The position numbers and the translations under genes were made by a program. From assembly GCA_037176725.1 (NCBI GenBank), contig JAZBRS010000020.1, forward strand, positions 86,870,001 through 86,934,000: a DNA stretch of 64,000 nt, read 5' to 3'. This document shows positions 1-10,370 of this stretch, piece by piece; position 1 is the stretch's first letter; each line of letters begins with the position of its first letter. The notes below the pieces were generated by a model that did not search any database, had not been told where the DNA came from, and saw nothing but the letters and a program-made list of their open reading frames with translations. This DNA comes from Posidonia oceanica. Lineage: Eukaryota; Streptophyta; Magnoliopsida; Alismatales; Posidoniaceae.

Positions 1-56
1 TCGAATATAATGTCAATAAAAATACGTGATATAACATTAGTTAATAATATGGGTAA

Positions 57-511
57 TGTTGGATCAACCGCTCAACACAATTCAAGGCCGGATAGTCCTA
101 GAACGATTGGTTTGAGGGACGAACAGGCGTTATGTCCCAAGTGATCTGCCAGGTGTGTTATGCCACAACATCTTTGGCAAACAACCCACGTATGATGTGG
201 AATTGGACTCTCGGTCTAGTTCGAGGCTGAGAACACATCTTATTTTTTTATGTATATTCGAATATAGTGTTGAAATTAACATGTGGTTAACATACATAAT
301 ATTTGAGAAAGATATCAGATTAAACACGTCTTATTGAATATAATGTCGATAAAACACATGCTCAAATGTAGAATTAGATATAATATTGATCTAGTTATGA
401 GATCAAACATGATTTAATTGGATTAATGCTAAAATAAATAGAATATAATGTCAATATGGATTTGGTTTATGATATCATATTCCATCTCTTATCATATGTC
501 AAAAGGATAAG
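57..511 (-). repeat. Diverged LTR-like fragment, related to the LTR at 512-1747
   Basis: This stretch begins TGTTGGATC and follows the same order of short blocks as the sequence starting at 512: an 'aacaggc(g/a)tta' block, a 'gtgatctgccaggtgtg' / 'gatcgactgacacctgtg' block, 'gccacaacatct' / 'gccatgacatct', and 'tatgtatattcgaatat'. It is AT-rich, has repeated 'gaatataatgtc' motifs and no credible ORF. I infer an older, diverged LTR copy of the same family as element F, cut at 511/512. The orientation is inferred from F. Bases 1-56 look like its flank and show nothing else. Confidence 0.3.
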
Positions 512-1747
512 TGTTGGGATCTGGTCCGGTCGATCAGCTTGAAAGCTGTGTAGGAGAGAACTAGGTCCAAACAGGCATTACACCCCTAAGGGATCGACTG
601 ACACCTGTGGCAATCAGCCAAATGAGTCATGCCATGACATCTATGATGAGCGACCCTTGTATGATATGAGATCGATCGCCCGACCCAGTTTAAGATCGAA
701 TGATGTAAGCCACACCAATGCTAGGGCTGAATGAGCGCCAAGTATAATCACATACAATTTTTATGTATATTCAAATATATTGTCGAAGAAATGAATGTGA
801 TTATGTTTCGAATATGTAGAATTGTATTATTGATTATAATGTCAAAACATCGTACAACATCGTACGATGTTGCATATAGGGACAACATGAGGTATGTGAA
901 TCAAGTGTTGTACATATGGGTTTGTATTATTGAATATATTGTCAAATAATACATAATGTGATATTGCATATAGTAGCAATAAGAAAAATATGTGGTTTCA
1001 ACATCGTGTTAATGGTGATTTGTCATATACATGTAGTTCGGGTGCATATATAGCTCTACAATGGAGCGAACTTGAAAGGGGTACAGGAAACCTTACAATA
1101 TTGAGAGGTGTTTTCCTTGTTACCTTCTCCTTGAACATGGGTGGATGCAAGTGCAAGGACAAGCGCTGTGACGAAGTCTCTATCTCAGTTGTTGGTGTCG
1201 AGGTCTTTGTGTCTACCTCTACATCTCTGTCGGTATCTGTCTCATATCGATCTAGGGATGTATGTGCAGGATGTTGATCTCTCTAGGTAGTAGATCGTTC
1301 GTGGATGGGTACAGATGTAGATTGTAGGTCTCTGTCTATATCGCCAGGGTGTGCATGTGTGTGTTTGTGTTGTAGATCTCTATGTCGCAGATCCTTCTCA
1401 ACGAAGGAGAGGGCCTTCATTTATAGAGAGGCCGCTCATCTTGAATTCAAATAAGGATATCTTTTGAATTTTAAGTTCAAAGTAACCAAGAGTAGAATAT
1501 CTTGGCAATATCTTATACCCTTTTCAAAATAATAATGCATGCCGTAGAATTTGTTGAGATGCGCTTGCTATCTTGTTGGTAGGTTTGCGAGTTGGTGCAA
1601 TTTGTTGGTGCATCCTCTCATGTAGGTGGATCAGTGGGCTAGCCTAGCCTCCTTTCGTAGGGGTGTGTCGTGCATATTGAGTCCAATTTTGGTGGGCTTC
1701 AATTCGTCATGGGCTTGTATTGGGCTCAAAATTTCTTGATGTCAACA
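512..1747 (-). repeat. 3' LTR of gag-only gypsy relic F (minus strand)
   Basis: Read on the minus strand, this 1236-bp block starts TGTTGACATC at 1747 and ends ATCCCAACA at 512, so it has the TGTTG..CAACA inverted ends of an LTR. A gag fragment on the same strand lies directly next to it, and a purine-biased stretch (AAAAGGAGTGATCG) precedes its start, which would be the polypurine tract. A TATA box sits inside at 1419-1428. There is no second LTR in the window, because the other half of the element lies beyond the insertion of D. The boundaries are inferred from the ends and context, not from a pairwise match. Confidence 0.5.
1419..1428 (-). promoter_or_regulatory. TATA box in the LTR of F
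   Basis: The minus strand reads CTCTATAAAT here, followed by a pyrimidine-rich stretch, about 320 nt after the LTR start. This is the expected place for the U3 promoter of a plant LTR. Confidence 0.4.
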
Positions 1748-2343
1748 AGCAGTCGATCACTCCTTTTGCAGTCGTGGGGGTGTGGTCGATGCTCTTCCTT
1801 GTGATCTCTATAAGAATCCACCCGAGAATCTACCTGAGGGTTAGTTCTTGACTACTCTCTCCTCTGCATCATTATCTTTGCTTTGTCCAGCTCATCTACT
1901 ATTATGTATTTGTTCACTCTTTCCAATGCCTCAAAAAGCATGGCCACCTCATTCAGGTTATACATGCGAGTGAGCCCAGATGGTGTCAACATCTTCTTTC
2001 AGCTCAAGCACATCAATGAGTGTAGCGTTTCACTGCACATAGCTCCTTAGTGTCTCCTTTGGCCTTTGGACGATGGAGAAGAGATGGTTGGAGACCTTCA
2101 CCCTTCTCCTCTTCCCTACGAAGTGGGTGCAGAAGGCACGACTAAGCTCTTCAAACTTGGAGACGAAACCTATTCTCAAACCAAAGAACCATACCCAACT
2201 TGGCCCTCTCAAAGTGGTAGGAAATATTCTACACAAAATGGCATCAGAGACCATCTACAATCCCATCAAATCTTTAAAAGTCATGACATGGTCGATTGGG
2301 TTGGTCGTCCCATTGTATCACTCAAGATGGGGCATCTTGAATC
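1748..2343 (-). pseudogene. Ty3/gypsy gag fragment of relic F
   Basis: Minus-strand translation gives a plant retrotransposon gag core: SDAILCRIFPTTLRGPSW, then FEELSRAFCTHFVGKRR, then a block ending in LRSYVQ (2254-2030), with stops below that. A second in-frame stretch (about 1980-1858) reads LNEVAMLFEALERVNKYI and DELDKAKIMMQRRE, which matches the end of this gag domain. Capsid assembly is the family role. No zinc knuckle, protease or polymerase follows; the LTR begins only about 110 nt later, so this copy was gag-only or lost its pol. The N-terminal side is cut at 2343/2344 by copia element D. Confidence 0.6.
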
Positions 2344-3657
2344 TGTTGAAAAATAACTGTGATATATTTAATTTTGATGATAACAAATGGAATTAATGAT
2401 ATTACTTGAGATTATATTATTCAGTTGATTTTAAGATAGGTGGATTATCTGAGAAAAGTCAACCATTGAAGAATATCAAGTATAGCATGGAACGCAGAAG
2501 AGAATTCTACATCAGAGACTACATAAGGACAAAAAGAAAGATCAAGACAAAATGTATTCATGTTGTAATTATTTGTATGCATTTTTTTATCATTGTACTC
2601 TAAGAAAGGATGTAAAAGATCTCCAAGAACATCCCAAAAACATTTAGGAAAACACCCATACCTGAACCTGAGGAATACACTTAGAAAAGCTTCAAAGTTT
2701 AGAAGTCAGGTTAGAAATGGAATACCGATTCTCATCAGTATACCGTTTTACGGGTTATAGGGTTAAACAGTAGAAATATCATTTAAATATAACCGTTGAG
2801 TAAAAACGGAAAACCGACTCCCACCGGCATACCGTTTTTTGTAAAGGTTACAGTAGAAATATTATTTAAATGTGACCATTGAGCAAAATCGGAAAACTGA
2901 TTTATAACGGTATACCGATACCTGGAATAGGATCCATAGCTCCGATATCCACCAGAACACCGGTAGTATATATCTACAGCTAAGATTAATATCGGAACAC
3001 TATTTCTTAACAGAATACCGATTTAGTCAAAAGTTAGAGATTTTCGGTCGACCGATTTATTTCGGAATACCGATTATACTAGCCGTTTGTGAACAGTGAG
3101 CCAGTCGTTAGACACAGCCTTGGGTCATGATATATCTATAAATAGGACCCTCTAGGACCTACCAAGACACATTACCATTGACAAGATTGTGTACTACTCA
3201 TTTCCTAAGCTACAAGCTCCAAACCAGTGAGAATACTCCCAAAACTTCCAAAGAGGTGACATCTTGAGCAAATTCCATCGGGAGATCAAAAGAGATACTA
3301 CTTAGCTTACTGTAAACAAGGAACATACTTCTCGGGTTGTGAGAAGAGCTCTACGGGTTTTTGCAGAGGAGGTTTTTTCTTCATCAAGTAAGTGTTGTTT
3401 ATTTGATAAAGATTAAGAAAACTTAGAGGGGATCTAGGAGTGGACTAGGCTGGGTTGGCTAAACCACTATACATACTGTGTCTTATATCATTACCTCTCT
3501 TCCCCTTCTGTGATTGTTGTAGTAATTATTCAAACTGCTCAACTTATATCTTTCATTTTGAATATTACTTATTGATTTCTTAAATTTGGTTAAAATTCCT
3601 TTTAAACTTAAAATACTCTATTCAACCCCCCTCTAGAGTAGCCTCTCGATCCTAACA
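2344..3657 (+). repeat. 5' LTR of copia element D
   Basis: This 1314-bp LTR runs from TGTTGAAAAATAAC to ATCCTAACA, directly before the primer site. Both ends are supported by element E, whose LTRs begin TGTTGGCAAAATTG, share TTTTGATGATAACAAA near the start, and end in a very similar CCCCTCTAG..CCTAACA block. Between about 2720 and 3080 it is dense in short palindromes such as CGGTATACCG and CGGTCGACCG, upstream of a TATA box. It holds no ORF of note. Confidence 0.75.
3137..3144 (+). promoter_or_regulatory. TATA box in the LTR of D
   Basis: TATAAATA followed by GGACCC. The same TATAAATAGGACCC occurs in the LTRs of copia element E on the other strand, so this is very probably the U3 promoter. 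Confidence 0.6.
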
Positions 3658-3659
3658 AT

Positions 3660-3671
3660 TGGTATCAGAGC
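3660..3671 (+). other. Primer binding site of D (initiator-Met tRNA)
   Basis: TGGTATCAGAGC lies 2 nt after the LTR end. It is the standard complement of the plant initiator-Met tRNA 3' end used by Ty1/copia elements. Confidence 0.85.
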
Positions 3672-3720
3672 TAGGTTGTCTAGAAGTTAAGATCTAACAA
3701 TTTTTTTTAGACAAAGAAAA

Positions 3721-5295
3721 AAGGTCTCTAATAGTAATAATGCAATTGAGGGTCAAAGCATTAACCGACCTCCATTTTTTTATGGAAACAACTACACCTA
3801 TTAGAAATGTAGGATGATAATATATTTAAAATCAACAAACTTCAAACTATGAGATATAACAATTAATGGATTTCCTAAAATTGAAAAACCATATAACGAC
3901 TGGAGTGAAGAAGATGAGAGATTAGCCACTTTAGATACAAAAGGTCTTAATATAATTTTTTGTGTTGTAAATAATAAACAATTCAATAAAATATCAAACT
4001 GTACAACTGCACAAGAAGCATGGCACAATCTTGAAGTGACCCATGAAGGGACCAACCAAGTTAAGAAAACAAAAATCAATATGCTTGTACATAAATATGA
4101 ACTTTTTAAAATGAAACCAAATGAGTCTATAAGAGAAATGTTTACTAGATTCTGTGATATTACAAACTCTCTTCAAGCTCTAGGAAAAACTTATCCTCAA
4201 AGTGATTTAGTTAGAAAAGTATTAAGATCTTTAACCCCTGAATGGGAAAAGAAAACTACTGCTATTGAAGAAGCTAAAGATCTATCCACTTATCCCCTAG
4301 AAAATTTAATTGGTAATTTAACCTCATATGAAGTTCAAATGCAAGAAAAAGAAAATGATAAACAACCAAGTAAAAAGATAATTGCACTAAAAACAACCAC
4401 CAACTCAGAAACTGAAAATGAAGATGATGAGGAAATAGCTCTCCTTACTAGAAAATTCAAAAAATTTATAAGAAACAAAAAGTTCTCAAGGAAAGGAAAA
4501 TTTAATGAACAAGAAGAGGCACCTTTGTGTTTTAACTGTAACAAACCAGGACATCTCAAGAGAGATTGCCCATTGCTTAAATTAAAGAATTTTAGAAAAG
4601 AAGATAGAAGGCCTAAGAAAAAGGCTCTCCAAGCCACATGGGATGAGACTGATTCTTCCTCTGATGAAGAATCATCCTCTGATTTTGAAAAGGCAAACAT
4701 GTGCTTCACGGCACAAGAAGATTGCCCTATCTCCCAAGGTGATGACATGGAAGAGCTACTTGAAGCCTTTAATGATTTATATGAAAAATATAAAACCCTA
4801 AAATCATCCTCAAAAGTTCTAAATCAACAAAATAATGATTTAACAAAGAAGAATGATGCACTAGTAAATGTAGGAGAAAAATTATTATTTGAAAATGAAA
4901 ATCTGAATCTGAAGAATACAGAATTAAATATGGATGTAAAACACATGAGATATAAGATTTCAAATTTAGAAAAAGATATAAAAACCTTGAAGGATAAGAG
5001 TAATGATCTCTATAACACTGTTGTAAAATTTACAAAGGGAAAGCAAAATCTAAATTTATTATTATCTAGTCAAAGATCCTCAATGTACAAACAAGGTATT
5101 GGTTATTCCTCTTTTAAGGAGAAACCATACAAAAATGGATTTATTAGAGAAACAACTCATGAAAAATACATATTTGTAATAAAGAAACCAAATCCATCTA
5201 AGTAGGTAGAAAGGAATAGATTTGGAAACAGTAGATTTCGTCCTACCAAAATTTGGATTCCTAAAGCTTTGTTGTCCTCTAATGTAGGAGCTTGA
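3721..5295 (+). pseudogene. Copia gag of D, start lost and stops inside
   Basis: This is the nucleocapsid/capsid precursor of the element. The reading frame aligns with the intact gag of E from GQSINRPPFF near the start to WIPKALLSS near the end. The codon matching E's ATG is AAG at 3721. Stops at 3802 (TAG), 3850 (TGA) and 5203 (TAG) all stand where E has Trp, and the frame ends with TGATGA at 5293. Visible parts are the UBN2-type gag core (about 3900-4370), a CCHC zinc knuckle CFNCNKPGHLKRDC at 4528-4569, an acidic Ser/Asp-rich segment, and a long Asn/Lys-rich coiled-coil-like tail (about 4740-5070). The knuckle would bind the element's RNA. Confidence 0.85.
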
Positions 5296-8183
5296 TGAAC
5301 TCAAAGTGGATCTTGGACAGTGGTTGCTCTCGTCACATGAGCAGAGATCATAATCTTCTGAGCACTCTTAAGTCCAAAGATGAAGGAGTAGTTACATTCG
5401 GAGATAATGCCAAAGGGAAAATTGTCGAGATAGGAAATGTCGGTAATCCTGAAAATCCCTCTATTGAAAATGTTCTGTTAATTGATGGCTTGAAACATAA
5501 TTTGATTAGCATTAGTCAATTATGTGATATTAGTTACAAAGTTTTATTTGATAAAAAGGAATGCACTATTTTTGAATCAACTACAAATAAAATAATATTT
5601 ACTGGAAATAGAAAGCATAATGTGTATAAAATTAAAGTTTCCTATAAAACAAATAAAATAATATTATGTTTCGCTTCTACAAATGATGATGCTTGCTTAT
5701 AGCATAGAAGACTCGATCATGCCAATATAGGACAATTATCTAAATTATCTAAAGGTAATTTTATTCATGGTTTACCAAAGGTAGATTTCAAAAAGGACAG
5801 ATTATGTGATGCTTGTTAATATGGAAAGCAAATTAAATCCTCTTTCAAAACAAATAAAAATGATGTGTTTTCTGAATTTCAAAAGTTTTGCAAAATGGTT
5901 CAAAATGAAAAAGGGCTAAGTATTATTAAAATAAGAAGTGACCGTAGAGGAGAATTTGAGAATGAAGTTTTTGAAAATTTTTGTGAAGAAAACGGTTTTC
6001 AACATAAGTTCTCTTTTCCTAGACCTCCCCAACAAAATGGAGTTGTTGAAAGGAAAAATCAAACAATACAAGAAATGGCTAGAACAATGCTTTGTGAAAA
6101 CAATTTATCTAAGCATTTCTAGGCCGAAGTTGTCAATACAGCTTGTTATATTTTAAATAGAGTTTTACTTAAACCGATTTTCAATAAAACTCCTTTTGAG
6201 CTTTGGTTTTCCAAGACTCCGAGAATTTCATATTTCAAAGTTTTTGGTTGCAAATGTTTTATCCTAAACACCAAAGATAATTTGGATAAGTTTGATCCCA
6301 AATCTGATGAAGAAATATTTCTTGGATATTCCTCTAGAAGCAAAGCATATAGAATATATAATAAAAGAACACTCACTATTGAAGAGTCAATGCATGTAAA
6401 CTTTGATGAAAATTGCAACAAAATCATAAATCTAGATAATGAAGAAAATGATCAAGAAAATCAAGTAAGAAAACTTGAAAACAATGAAAACATAAATAAA
6501 CTTGAAGAAGTTAAAAATGACTCATATAACTGGCAATTCATTCAAGGTCATCCTAAAGAACAAATCCTTGGAGAAATATCCAAAGGTATATTGATCAGAT
6601 CCCAATTGGATCACGAATGTGCCTCATATGCATTCATTTTATCTATTGAGCCCAAAAATGTAAATGAAGCTTGCAATGAAGAATTTTGGATGATTGTTAT
6701 GAATGAAGAATTAAATCAATTCAAACGAAACAATGTTTGGGAATTAGTTCCAAACCCCAAAGATCATCAAATTATTAGAACAAAATGGATCTATAGAAAT
6801 AAGTTAGATGAATTTGGAAACATAGTTAAAAATAAGGCTAGGTTAGTGGCACAAGGATACAATCAAGAAGAAGGAATTGACTTTGATAAAACTTATATCC
6901 CAGTAGCCAAACTAGAATCAATAAGAATGTTATTAGCTTATGCAAGTTCAATGAACTTCAAGCTATATCAAATGGATGTTGAAAGTGCCTTTTTAAATGG
7001 GGTGATTGAGGAAGAAGTATATGTGAAACAACCCCCCGGATTTGAATATGAATTATATACAGATCATGTATTCAAATTGAACAAAGCTCTCTATGGCCTA
7101 AAACAAGCTCCTAGAGCTTGGTATGATAGGTTAAAGAAATTTTTGATTGAAAAAGGCTTTGTTATTGGAGTTGCTAACACAACATTATTTATCAAGAAAA
7201 ATGAAAAAGGCATTCTATTAATCCAAATCTATGTTGATGATATCATCTTTGGATCAACTAATGAAAATCTATGTGAAGAGTTCTCTAACACTATGCAAAA
7301 AGAGTTTGAGATGAGCATGATGGGAGAATTAAATTATTTTCTTGGTTTTCAAGTAACGCAAATGAATGAAGGAATATTCGTTTACCAAGAAAAATATACG
7401 AAAAAATTATTAAAAAGATTTGGAATGGAAAATTCAAAAGATGCTAAAACACTTATGAGTACAAATACTAAGTTAGACAAGGATGAAAATGGGAAAAATG
7501 TAGATTAAAAGATGTTTAGAGGTATGATAGGTTCTCTACTTTATTTAACTGCTAGTAGACCAGATATCATGTTTAGTGTATGTCTTTGTGCCAGATATCA
7601 AGCTGCACCAAAGGAGTCTCATCTGATTACAGTTAAGAGAATATTTAGATATCTACATGGAACTACAGAATTAGGTCTAATTTATCCTAAAAATACAAAC
7701 TTAGAGTTAATAGGTTATAGTGATGCTGATTATGCTAGATGTAAGGCAGAGAAAAAGAGCACTAGTGGAACTTGTCAATTTTTAGGGCATTCTTTAGTTT
7801 CTTGGTTTAGTAAGAAGTAAAATAGTGTTGCCCTATCCACTACTGAGGCAGAATATATAACAGCTGGATGTTGCTGTGCCCAAATATTGTGGATGAAACA
7901 AACATTAAAAGATTTTGACTTAATATTTAACACAACACCTATAATGTGTGATAATACAAGTGCAATAAATCTTTCTAAAAATCCTATAAATCATTCAAGA
8001 ACCAAACACATTGAAGTGAGACACCATTTTCTGACAGATCATGTTGCAAACAAAAATATAAAATTAGAATTTATCTCAACATCTGATCAATTAGCAGATA
8101 TCTTTACAAAACCTCTTGATGAAACACAATTTGTAAAAATTAGAAGACATCTAGGTGTATGCAAGATTTGTGATCTTAAATAA
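5292..8183 (+). pseudogene. Copia pol of D: protease, integrase, reverse transcriptase, RNase H
   Basis: One frame runs throughout, different from gag, broken by stops at 5700, 5817, 6120, 7506 and 7818. Protease: WILDSGCSRHM at 5307, the usual copia DSG site. Integrase: the HHCC part around HRRLDHAN, then a deletion of roughly 60 residues near 5850 that removes the first catalytic Asp; IRSDRRGEFEN and NGVVERKN keep the second Asp and the Glu. Reverse transcriptase: WELVPNP, KARLVAQGYNQEEGIDF, LYGLKQAPRAWYDRL and the catalytic YVDDI at about 7230. RNase H: SDADYA, STTEAEY, TKHIEVRHHF and LADIFTKPL. The stops replace Trp or Gln of the family consensus. The enzyme set would copy and insert the element; this copy is dead. 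Confidence 0.9.
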
Positions 8184-8199
8184 ACATTTTATAAAAATT

Positions 8200-8660
8200 A
8201 TCATCTCAGAAATCAAAATCGGTATATCGAAATTCATCAGTTTTCCGTTTTCTGTATAAATCTGACAATATTTTTGAAGCACCATTTCTGACCGGTTTTC
8301 TAAAATTCCCTAATTCGGAAGATCATTTTTGACTAGTTTTCCGAAATTCTCTGATTCGGAAGATCATTTTTGATCGATTTTCTGAAAATCCCTGATTCGG
8401 AAGAACATATTCAACCGGAATTCCGAAATTCCCTGATTCGGAAGTTCATTTTGGTCCGGTTTTCTGATTATGCAGAAAAACGAAAAACCTGTAGATTTGT
8501 CAGTGAACCGATATTCACCAGTTTTCCGAAATTCCCTGATTCAAAAGTTCATTTTCGTCCGGTGTACTGATTAATACTTAAAAACAAAAAAATTATATAG
8601 GTTTTCATCGGTGAACCGATTTTAATCGGTGTTCCGATAATCCCTAATTCGGAAGAGAAT
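8200..8660 (+). repeat. Diverged tandem repeats after pol of D
   Basis: A unit of roughly 45-55 bp built on 'ttccgaaattccctgattcggaag' and 'ttcattttgrccggttttc' recurs about seven times. Motifs of the CGGTATACCG / CCGATTTTCGG kind are embedded. The same units occur reversed in element E at 27600-27885. It is noncoding, and lies 100-550 bp upstream of the internal TATA box at 8765. Confidence 0.6.
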
Positions 8661-8764
8661 TTTGCTCCGGAAGAATGAATCAGAATACCGTTATAATTTC
8701 GGTATACCATTTTTTATTTTTAAATCATTTTTTCAGTTGTAAACCCTATGTTTCAAACCGTTTC

Positions 8765-8772
8765 TATAAATA
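8765..8772 (+). promoter_or_regulatory. Candidate internal promoter (TATAAATA) before the third ORF of D
   Basis: TATAAATAGTGCATC is followed by about 215 nt of pyrimidine-rich sequence resembling a plant 5' leader, then ATGGCGCC at 8989. The palindromic motifs upstream are the same type as upstream of the LTR TATA box. Promoter activity is inferred from this arrangement. Confidence 0.4.
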
Positions 8773-8988
8773 GTGCATCTTCCGTTTTTGGTCGACATTT
8801 CCACCCTAAGCCCTAAGCCACCAAAAACCCTCACGCGCTCCTTAGTTCTCCGACGATTCTTCTCTGATCTTCGACAAGTCTCCGACCTCCATCGCTTCTT
8901 CAGCCTCCGGCGTCTCTCCGCCGTTTGTCGTCACCTCTCAAGACTCCGTTACAGTCGGCTCTTCCTCCTACTCCTCCTCCTCTTCTAA

Positions 8989-9309
8989 ATGGCGCCAAAG
9001 AAAAGCCTAGCACAGAAGCCCAAGAGGAAGGCTCCGTCCGTCAGCAGTGACTCCTTTGATGACGACCACACTCATGGAAACAAGTTCCTCCACTTCATCG
9101 ATGAGGAAGCTATGAAAGCCCACTAGGAGAGATTTGAAAACTGAGAAGTCCTCACCGGCAGAAAAGTAAACTTCCAATCCTTGGGTGAAATTCGCTCTCT
9201 CTTTGATGCACAATCTTTAACTCCATTTCTAGCATCTATGGGCGACAATAAGTATTATCCACACCTAGTATCTGAGTTTTATGCCATCCTCTTGATATCA
9301 GCTGATATC
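8989..9309 (+). pseudogene. Third ORF of D, N-terminal part, plant-transposon-protein-like
   Basis: The frame starts MAPKKSLAQKPKRK, a basic stretch that could be a nuclear signal, followed by a Ser/Asp-rich segment. The part from about residue 45 (ERFEN, TGRKVNFQSL, SLTPFLASMG, YPHLVSEFYA) resembles the N-terminal half of the widespread 'putative plant transposon protein' domain found in ORFs carried by plant retroelements. Stops at 9124 (TAG) and 9142 (TGA) stand where Gln and Arg are likely. The frame is cut at 9309/9310 by the LTR of element A. The function is unknown; SIRE elements are known for an extra, sometimes env-like, ORF in this position, but nothing here shows a signal peptide or membrane segment. 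Confidence 0.5.
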
Positions 9310-10106
9310 TGTAGACACCCCATTTTGACGGCCTAGAAGATGGTGGACCCTCCTGCAAGCTCGCTCGGACTCTAGGATAGCCAACTTCCACTCAAACCTG
9401 CCCAAACCCACCTAAACCCATCCTAAAACATCACCAAACCTCAACCTAAACTTTAACCCAAGTCTCAAACCAAAACAGCCTTTAAACCAACCTTGGGACG
9501 TTAGACGCTGGCTGTGCTAGTGTCCAACGTGTCGGCCACAGTAGCCCTTTGGCTCGCCCTCCGCCGTGCCCAGGGCCGCCCTCCACTAGCTCTGCCGCTC
9601 CCCTCAGACTGCCTAGCCACTTGGCTCACCCTCGGAGTCGGTGCCTCACCCTGGTGCCGCCCGTATAGCATGCCACCTGCCCCACTTTCCCGCCACGCGT
9701 TCGTTTGGACGTTTCCAACTAGCTTTTGCCAACCTGCTCCGCTTCGTGCACGCCACCTCCTCACCTACCATGGCAGTCTCCCAAAGCCCGCTCCCGTGCA
9801 CGCCACCTCTGGCCTCCAACCCCGCAGCATGCTCCTACTAGCCCTGCCAAAGCCTCTGCAACTCCACTGCCATTGCTAGAGGAACCCAACAAAACCAAAA
9901 CTTCACCGAATCCCACAGCTCACTACACCCATTCATGAGAGAATCCAGAGCTTGTGCGACCTTGAGTGAGCTCCCACAAACACTCTCGAGCCTTCAGCCA
10001 AGTTCCCTAGCCTCCCCTCGCGCCCAGAGAGCTCACCGGAGTTAGCCTACTGCCTCCTTCCGTGCTGACCGACCAAGTGCAAACACACCACCTAAGCTGC
10101 TAACAG

Positions 10107-10112
10107 GTAGGC
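10107..10112 (+). other. Candidate splice donor in the LTR of A
   Basis: AACAG|GTAGGC aligns with CCAAG|GTAAGT at 17784 in B, with similar sequence ahead of it (gctgaccgaccaag / gctgaccaag). A matching acceptor lies before gag at 45673-45674. Splicing is inferred. Confidence 0.3.
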
Positions 10113-10370
10113 TTTCTCCACTCCTATCTTGTACGTGCATGTGGTAGCATGATAAGGTAGCTTTTACATGTCTTAGCACAGCACACACACCCCCTCACCT
10201 TAGCTTTCCGGCCGTGAGGAGGAGGAGGTGGGTGGAGCAATCCACCCACCTATTTCTGGCATCGAGCACATGGACATGTTCGTCGTCACTCACTCTTGCT
10301 TCCTAGCAAGTTAGTTTGGGATTTTTGGCCGATTTGGCCACTGATCTTGGCCGGGAAACTTCCCGACCTG

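Larger units (their letters stand above)
2344..9309 (+). mobile_element. Element D: SIRE-like Ty1/copia retrotransposon, 5' portion
   Basis: The order is 5' LTR, initiator-Met primer site, gag, protease, integrase, reverse transcriptase, RNase H, a repeat-rich spacer and a third ORF. The copia order (integrase before reverse transcriptase) and the post-pol ORF fit the SIRE/Maximus group. It interrupts gag relic F at 2343/2344. Its own third ORF is interrupted at 9309/9310 by element A, so the 3' LTR and the target duplication lie outside the window. Every recognisable gene is broken by stop codons, so this copy cannot move by itself. Confidence 0.85.

Noticed and set aside
990..1277. 95-codon open frame in the LTR of F
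   Set aside because: Lies on the strand opposite the element and inside its LTR; Ser/Val/Cys-rich without any domain.
8773..8988. Arg/Leu-rich ORF before the third ORF of D
   Set aside because: Starts just after the TATA box in a pyrimidine-rich stretch that looks like an untranslated leader; no homology, and the next ATG begins the recognisable ORF.
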